Positions 59,607 to 64,000 of a stretch of 64,000 bases of DNA are shown here, piece by piece. The notes under the pieces were generated by a model. That model was not told the DNA's origin and ran no database searches. It saw only the letters and a list, made by a program, of their open reading frames with translations. Position 1 is the stretch's first letter, and the number at the start of each line of letters is the position of its first letter. The translations under genes were made by a program, and so were the position numbers. Source of the DNA: an uncultured Clostridia bacterium (lineage in GTDB: Bacteria; Bacillota; Clostridia; Christensenellales; Aristaeellaceae); NCBI GenBank assembly GCA_934631025.1, contig CAKTXR010000001.1, forward strand, positions 1 to 64,000, read 5' to 3'.

Positions 59607-60014
59607 TCCTGCGAAGATGAATCATTTCATCGCTCGCGTTACGGTCGGGCAAAGAAGAAATGCGTTTTGCATACATGATTGCGCGGCGCAATTTGGACAG
59701 CATTTGAGCAAAATCAGAAACTTATAAAACGTTATCCAAAAGACGAACTATAAAAATAGTGTCAAAAAAGTATCAAAATAGTCCCAGGATTTCCGGAAGG
59801 GTGGGAATTGCACCAAAAAGTGGTGAAAAAACCAGCTCTAAAGTATTGACAATATTCTAGATAAAACATATAATAGGCATGTATCCGATAATAGGTGCGT
59901 AACATTGCCGGATGGGGATTCGGCAAAAAATGAGGAGAGCCGCTGGCGGCGAACGTTAAGCGCGCTTTTCATTTTTTGACAAATCACGCCCGGCCACGAA
60001 AGGAATGGACTGTT
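59607..60014. other. AT-rich intergenic region upstream of the sugar importer
   Basis: No gene is supported in this 408-bp stretch. It is much more AT-rich than its surroundings. Around 59753-59785 three near-repeats occur in a row (AAAATAGTGTC, AAAAAAGTATC, AAAATAGTCCC), followed by a CACC-AAAAAGT-GGTG palindrome (about 59811-59825). Both precede the promoter and may be regulator-binding sites. Confidence 0.5.
59846..59874 (+). promoter_or_regulatory. Promoter of the sugar ABC importer operon
   Basis: Perfect TTGACA (59846-59851) and perfect TATAAT (59869-59874) boxes are 17 bp apart, full consensus. Confidence 0.88.
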
Positions 60015-60965
60015 ATGGACAAACCGGCGACGAAAATCATCAACCGGCCTAAGAAGAAAAGCATCTTCAAGGACCGCGCCAGCTGGGAGCTGCTGCTTCT
60101 CTGCCTTCCTGCGCTGGTGGGCTACGTCATGTTCTGCTATGTGCCCATGGTCAGCGGCGTTGTGCTGCCCTTTAAGAACTACAAGTTCGCCAAGGGCATC
60201 TTCGGCAGCCAGTGGTGCGGACTGAAGAACTTCGAGGTTATATTCAAATCCTCGCAGCTGGGCCGCATCATGCGCAATACCGTGCTCTACAGCATCTGGT
60301 TTATGATCATCGGGCCGGTGTTCAACATCATCTTCGCCCTGCTGCTGTTTGAAATCAAGAACCGCGGCGCGCTCAAGTTCTATCAGACGGTCATCACCTT
60401 CCCGAACTTCATGTCCATGGTCGTTGTGGGCTTCATCACCTACGCGGTGCTGGCCCCGAAGATGGGTCTGCTCGATCAGCTGGTGCGCGCGTTCGGCGGC
60501 ACGCCCGTGGACGTTTACACGGAGGCGAAATACTGGCCAGCGATATTGACGATCGTCAACATCTGGAAGGGCGTGGGCATGGGCTCGATGATGTACTTCG
60601 CCTCGCTGATGGGCGTGGACGTTTCGCTCTATGAGGCGGCCAAGATCGACGGCGCGAACCGCTGGCAGCAGACCTGGTACATCTCGCTGACCCACCTGAT
60701 CCCGCTGGTGTGCATCTTCACGATTCTCGCCTGCGGCAGCATCTTCAGCGGCTCGTTCGACCTGTTCTACAACATTCCCCGCAACGTCACCATCCTCTAT
60801 GAGACGACCGACATTCTGAACACCTATGTCTACCGCATGCTTCAGGCGGGCACCTACACGCAGGGCGCGGCCGTGGGCTTCTTCCAGTCCGTCGCCGGCC
60901 TGATCCTGGTCGTGGCGACCAACCTGATTGTGCGCCGCATCTCGCCCGAAAACTCGCTGTTCTAA
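60015..60965 (+). CDS. ABC transporter permease (LplB-type, carbohydrate)
   Basis: This 316-aa protein begins at the ATG at 60015 with AAAGGA upstream. It has six membrane segments and the permease EAA loop (YEAAKIDGANRWQQTWYISLTHLIPL) that docks the ATPase. The family (LplB/YtcP/MsmF-like) imports oligosaccharides, often plant or host glycan fragments. With the next two genes it forms permease-permease-binding protein. No ATPase gene lies here, which is common because a shared MsmK-type ATPase serves several importers. Confidence 0.93.
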   Translation: MDKPATKIINRPKKKSIFKDRASWELLLLCLPALVGYVMFCYVPMVSGVVLPFKNYKFAKGIFGSQWCGLKNFEVIFKSSQLGRIMRNTVLYSIWFMIIGPVFNIIFALLLFEIKNRGALKFYQTVITFPNFMSMVVVGFITYAVLAPKMGLLDQLVRAFGGTPVDVYTEAKYWPAILTIVNIWKGVGMGSMMYFASLMGVDVSLYEAAKIDGANRWQQTWYISLTHLIPLVCIFTILACGSIFSGSFDLFYNIPRNVTILYETTDILNTYVYRMLQAGTYTQGAAVGFFQSVAGLILVVATNLIVRRISPENSLF

Positions 60966-60986
60966 GGGAAAGGAGTTCAGAAAATC

Positions 60987-61910
60987 ATGGCTGCGAATAC
61001 GAAAAAGAAATCGGTCAGTCCCCATATGATATTCATTCACGTGTTTTTCATACTGATCTCGCTGGTGTTCATCCTGCCGATGATCCTGGTCGTTTCCATT
61101 TCCTTCTCCAGCGAGTATTCGGTCGTCAACCTGAACGGTTTCAGCCTGATCCCCAAGGAGTTCTCCACGGAAGCCTATCAGATGGCGTTTAAGAACCCCA
61201 TGGCGGTCATCAACGGCTATAAGATCACGATCGCCGAGTCCTTCCTGGGCACGTTTATCAGCATGATCATCGCGGGCATGGCGGCCTATCCGCTTTCCCG
61301 CTCCAACTTCCGCTTCAAGACGCCGGTCACCTGGATCATCTTCTTTACGATGCTCTTCGGCGCGGGCATGATCCCCAGCTACATCGTGCTGACCAAGTAT
61401 TACCATCTGGGCAACACCTTCTGGATCTACATCCTGCCCGGCTTCATGGGCGGCGCGTGGAACACCATGGTGTACCGCACGTTCTTCAAGAGCCTGCCCG
61501 AATCGCTGTTTGAGGCGGCCAAGATCGACGGCGCGAAGGAGCTGACCTGTTTCTTCCGCATCGCCGTGCCGTTGTCCACGCCGGTGTTCGCCTCGCTGGG
61601 CTTCATGACGCTGGTGGGCAAGTGGAACGATTACACCACCTCGATGATCTACATCCGCGATCAGAACCTCTATACGCTTCAGTATCTGCTCCAGCGCATA
61701 CTGACCGAGATTGAGTTCATCAAGTCCATGATGAGCGGCACCGACATGATGGGCGGCTCTTCCAGCATCAACATCACCGGCATGTCGCTGCCCGCCGAGA
61801 CGATGAAGTACGCCATGTGCGTCATTGCAGCCGGCCCGATGCTGTTCATCTTCCCCTTCTTCCAGAAGTATTTCTCTCAGGGCCTCACGATCGGCGCGGT
61901 CAAGGGCTGA
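60987..61910 (+). CDS. Carbohydrate ABC transporter permease (YtcP-type)
   Basis: This 307-aa protein starts 21 nt after the first permease. Six membrane segments are present, and its EAA loop reads FEAAKIDGAKELTCFFRIAVPLSTPVFAS. It pairs with the LplB-type subunit to form the membrane channel. The length is normal and the ribosome site AAAGGAG is clear. It is followed after 71 nt by the binding protein gene. Confidence 0.94.
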   Translation: MAANTKKKSVSPHMIFIHVFFILISLVFILPMILVVSISFSSEYSVVNLNGFSLIPKEFSTEAYQMAFKNPMAVINGYKITIAESFLGTFISMIIAGMAAYPLSRSNFRFKTPVTWIIFFTMLFGAGMIPSYIVLTKYYHLGNTFWIYILPGFMGGAWNTMVYRTFFKSLPESLFEAAKIDGAKELTCFFRIAVPLSTPVFASLGFMTLVGKWNDYTTSMIYIRDQNLYTLQYLLQRILTEIEFIKSMMSGTDMMGGSSSINITGMSLPAETMKYAMCVIAAGPMLFIFPFFQKYFSQGLTIGAVKG

Positions 61911-61981
61911 TCGAATCCCCATCCCCTTACGGTGTTTGCGCAGCAATGCGTGGCATAAATATTGATAGGAGGAGAACCTAC

Positions 61982-63568
61982 ATGAAAAAGTTCTTCGCTC
62001 TGGTTCTGGCTCTCGCGCTGACCATGTCTCTGTGCGCCGTGAGCCTCCCCGCCTCGGCCGACGACAAGCCGGTTGAGATGAACGTCTGGATCCTCGGCCC
62101 CGGCGCTCAGGCCGACCAGCCGGAAGTCTTTGCGCTCTTTAACGAGAAGCTGCACGAGACTCTGCCCAACATCACCGTGAACATCGAGATCGTTTCCGGC
62201 GACTACAAGGATCGTTTCTCCCGCGCCATGTCCGCTCAGGAGAAGCTCGATCTGGCCTGGATCGGCTGGCATCACAACATCGCCGATGAAGCCCGCGACG
62301 GCACCATCATGGAGCTGGACGAGCTGCTCGAAAAGTATGGCCAGGGCATCATTGAGAGCCTGGGCACCGAGACCATCGACAACCATCGCCTGACCGACGG
62401 CCACATCTATCAGCTGCCGTCCTGGCAGGGCATGGTCGGCGGCCGCAGCGCTGCCTATCTGCCTTCCGAGCTGATCGAGGCCTCCGGCGTTGGCGAGAAC
62501 TGGCTGAGCGAGACTCAGGAAATCGCCTACGACTTCTGGGCTGATCCCAGCGTTGAAAAGCAGCAGGCTCTGTTCGATCAGTTCGCCCTGTACTATCAGG
62601 GTCTGGTCGACGCCGGCAAGATCTACAAGGGCATGGCCACCGCCACGTTCACCTATCCCGGCTGGAACGGCGAAGGCCGTGTGGCCAGCGTCTGCAACGG
62701 CGGCTATGTCCGTTTCGGCGATGACACCTTCACCATCAAGGACGGCTACGACAACGAGTATGTGAAGAACTTCTACAAGACCATGGCCGAGTTCTATGAC
62801 AAGGGCTACATCCGCTCCGACATCGCCTCTGCCGCCAGCACCGCGACCTGGGACGACGGCCTGGACGATCAGGACATCGTGACCAACGCGCACAACGCCT
62901 GGACCGACGACTACGGCAAGAAGCTCGAGAAGAACTACGGCTTCCCCTGCGAAGTTGTTTACAACTCCAAGACCAACCTGTACAACCTCGGCCGCGCCAC
63001 TGGTATGTGCATCCCCTACACCTCTGAGTATCCCGAAGAGGCCATGATCTTCCTGAACGAAATGTACACCAACGCCGGCCTGTATCAGCTGCTGATCTAC
63101 GGTGAGGAAGGCAAGCACTGGGTTGAGGACAATGACGACGATCATTCCATCACCGTGCTGGGCGGCGCTTCTCAGCCCACCTCCGACTTCGCGTACGGCC
63201 TGTGGTGCTGGACGATCGGCACCTGCGAGAACGTTCGCCTGACCCAGAATCTGGCCAACGATCCCTCCTGGTACGCCGAGCTGAAGGAGCTGGAGAAGAC
63301 CGCTTACTCCTCTCCGCTGCTCAACTTCTCCTACGACAAGACCAACTACGAGGCCGAGGTCGCCAATCTGGCCGCCATCTCCAAGGAGTATGGCGATGCG
63401 CTGGGCAAGGGCTATCTGGGCGCTGCCGGTTGGGAAGCGCACTACAACAAGATGCTGGACGAGCTGAAGGCCAACGGCGTTGACAACGTCCGCGCGGATT
63501 GCCAGGAGCAGCTCAACCAGTACCTGAAGGATCGCGGCGTAACGGCCTGGAACTACGACGGTCAGTAA
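61982..63568 (+). CDS. Extracellular solute-binding protein of the LplA type
   Basis: This 528-aa protein starts at the ATG at 61982 with AGGAGGAG upstream. It has a Sec signal (MKKFFALVLALALTMSLCAV..PASA-DD) and looks secreted or membrane-held; a Cys occurs in the signal but the lipobox is poor. The mature part is the large family 1 type (PVEMNVWILGPGAQ; LDLAWIGWHHNIADE; LFDQFALYYQGLVDAGKI), usual for complex-glycan importers. Codon use here and in the permeases is more strongly optimised than in the accessory genes, suggesting high expression. Confidence 0.92.
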   Translation: MKKFFALVLALALTMSLCAVSLPASADDKPVEMNVWILGPGAQADQPEVFALFNEKLHETLPNITVNIEIVSGDYKDRFSRAMSAQEKLDLAWIGWHHNIADEARDGTIMELDELLEKYGQGIIESLGTETIDNHRLTDGHIYQLPSWQGMVGGRSAAYLPSELIEASGVGENWLSETQEIAYDFWADPSVEKQQALFDQFALYYQGLVDAGKIYKGMATATFTYPGWNGEGRVASVCNGGYVRFGDDTFTIKDGYDNEYVKNFYKTMAEFYDKGYIRSDIASAASTATWDDGLDDQDIVTNAHNAWTDDYGKKLEKNYGFPCEVVYNSKTNLYNLGRATGMCIPYTSEYPEEAMIFLNEMYTNAGLYQLLIYGEEGKHWVEDNDDDHSITVLGGASQPTSDFAYGLWCWTIGTCENVRLTQNLANDPSWYAELKELEKTAYSSPLLNFSYDKTNYEAEVANLAAISKEYGDALGKGYLGAAGWEAHYNKMLDELKANGVDNVRADCQEQLNQYLKDRGVTAWNYDGQ

Positions 63569-63611
63569 TCCAGCCTGAAGCACTTTCACAAAAGCTGAAC
63601 TCAGTGAGTCG

Positions 63612-63648
63612 ATCGCCGCTCTCTCCTGCGGGAGAGGGCGGCGATTTT
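63612..63648 (+). terminator. Terminator of the sugar importer operon
   Basis: A 15-bp stem (63612-63626 with 63631-63645, one wobble) is followed by TTT. Confidence 0.8.
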
Positions 63649-63697
63649 GGCGGTAAAAAAAGGTGCGCATAAATGCCAAAAAATTAAAGAAAGAGTA

Positions 63698-63726
63698 TTG
63701 ACAAAGAAGCGAATCGATGATATAAT
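63698..63726 (+). promoter_or_regulatory. tRNA cluster promoter
   Basis: Perfect TTGACA (63698-63703) and TATAAT (63721-63726) boxes are 17 bp apart, 41 bp before tRNA-Pro. Confidence 0.88.
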
Positions 63727-63767
63727 ATCTCATGTCGCTGTGAGAGCGGCGTCCCTGCAAGCCCTGT

Positions 63768-63844
63768 CGGGGTGTAGCGCAGTCTGGTAGCGCACGTGCT
63801 TTGGGAGCATGGGGCCGCAGGTTCGAATCCTGTCACCCCGACCA
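63768..63844 (+). tRNA. tRNA-Pro (UGG)
   Basis: The acceptor stem CGGGGTG/CACCCCG closes a cloverleaf. The loop TTTGGGA carries anticodon TGG, and the T arm has GGTTCGAATCC. CCA is encoded at 63842-63844. Confidence 0.95.
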
Positions 63845-63854
63845 GAATTTTCAT

Positions 63855-63926
63855 GGCCTCGTGGTCAAGCGGTTAAGACATCGCCCTTTCACGGCGGTAA
63901 CACGGGTTCGAGTCCCGTCGAGGTCA
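63855..63926 (+). tRNA. tRNA-Glu (UUC)
   Basis: The acceptor stem GGCCTCG/CGAGGTC (one G-T pair) and loop CTTTCAC give anticodon TTC. CCA is not encoded; it must be added by the CCA enzyme, unlike the adjacent tRNA-Pro. Confidence 0.94.
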
Positions 63927-63953
63927 TTTTTCTTCCATTGCCTTTGGGCGCAG

Positions 63954-64000
63954 GGGCCTTTAGCTCAGTTGGTCAGAGCGGTCGGCTCATAACCGATTGG
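63954..64000 (+). tRNA. tRNA-Met (CAU), 5' part, cut by window end
   Basis: GGGCCTTTAGCTCAG starts the gene, with D loop GTTGGTCAGAG and anticodon loop CTCATAA (CAT). The sequence matches elongator Met tRNA. An Ile tRNA with a lysidine-modified CAT cannot be excluded without the 3' half. Confidence 0.85.

Noticed and set aside
59838..63760. Long minus-strand open frames opposite the sugar importer genes
   Set aside because: The plus strand has recognisable permeases and a binding protein with ribosome sites; the antisense translations have no family signs.

Overview
The window is a GC-rich chromosomal segment from an endospore-forming member of the Bacillota, probably a gut-associated clostridial lineage. 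Two alpha/beta-type small acid-soluble spore proteins show the sporulation capacity. RNase Y, the pta-ackA pair, an L,D-transpeptidase and many TTGACA-N17-TATAAT promoters fit a Gram-positive anaerobe, and a well-conserved bile salt hydrolase suggests an intestinal habitat. The exact genus cannot be read from the sequence.

Layout. Positions 1-5125 hold the end of tuf, two membrane-anchored proteins, and the translation/transcription cluster rpmG-secE-nusG-rplK-rplA. The usual continuation, rplJ-rplL, is displaced about 3.4 kb and inverted (8459-9391, minus strand), with its own promoter and L10 leader. Positions 9.6-25.6 kb carry accessory genes: a divergent pair of large paralogous TIM-barrel-like proteins, DegV, an MFS transporter, a beta-propeller glycosidase-like protein, a ParB-like/BMP fusion translationally coupled to a phosphoesterase, an AraC-GNAT operon, a DUF1846 protein and an M28 peptidase. 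Positions 25.7-30.9 kb hold carA followed by a carB that continues in frame into a full-length dapF domain.

From 31 to 42.5 kb there are more polysaccharide-degradation genes (heparinase-like, GH99-like, beta-propeller, GtaA-like), an L,D-transpeptidase and an orphan beta-class DNA methyltransferase. From 42.8 to 51.6 kb there are pta-ackA, an orphan substrate-binding lipoprotein, mrp, the two spore proteins, and two UBA-like-domain proteins leading into an OmpR-type two-component system. From 51.8 to 57.5 kb there are a DUF4091 protein, a HAD phosphatase and three alpha/beta hydrolase paralogues, the first fused to a GNAT domain. The window ends with rny, a LplB/YtcP-type sugar ABC importer with its binding protein, and a tRNA cluster (Pro-Glu-Met).

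How the genes may work together. At least seven glycan-active-looking proteins have no visible signal peptide. They lie singly, mostly behind their own strong promoters and on alternating strands. Together with a sugar ABC importer and an MFS transporter, this suggests import of oligosaccharides followed by cytoplasmic breakdown, with acetate and ATP made by pta-ackA. No prophage, complete transposon, CRISPR array or restriction endonuclease was found. The most unusual items are the CarB-DapF fusion that lacks one catalytic cysteine, the inverted rplJL unit, a two-copy intergenic repeat with hairpins, a 160-bp element with terminal inverted repeats before pta, and the ParB-BMP protein.
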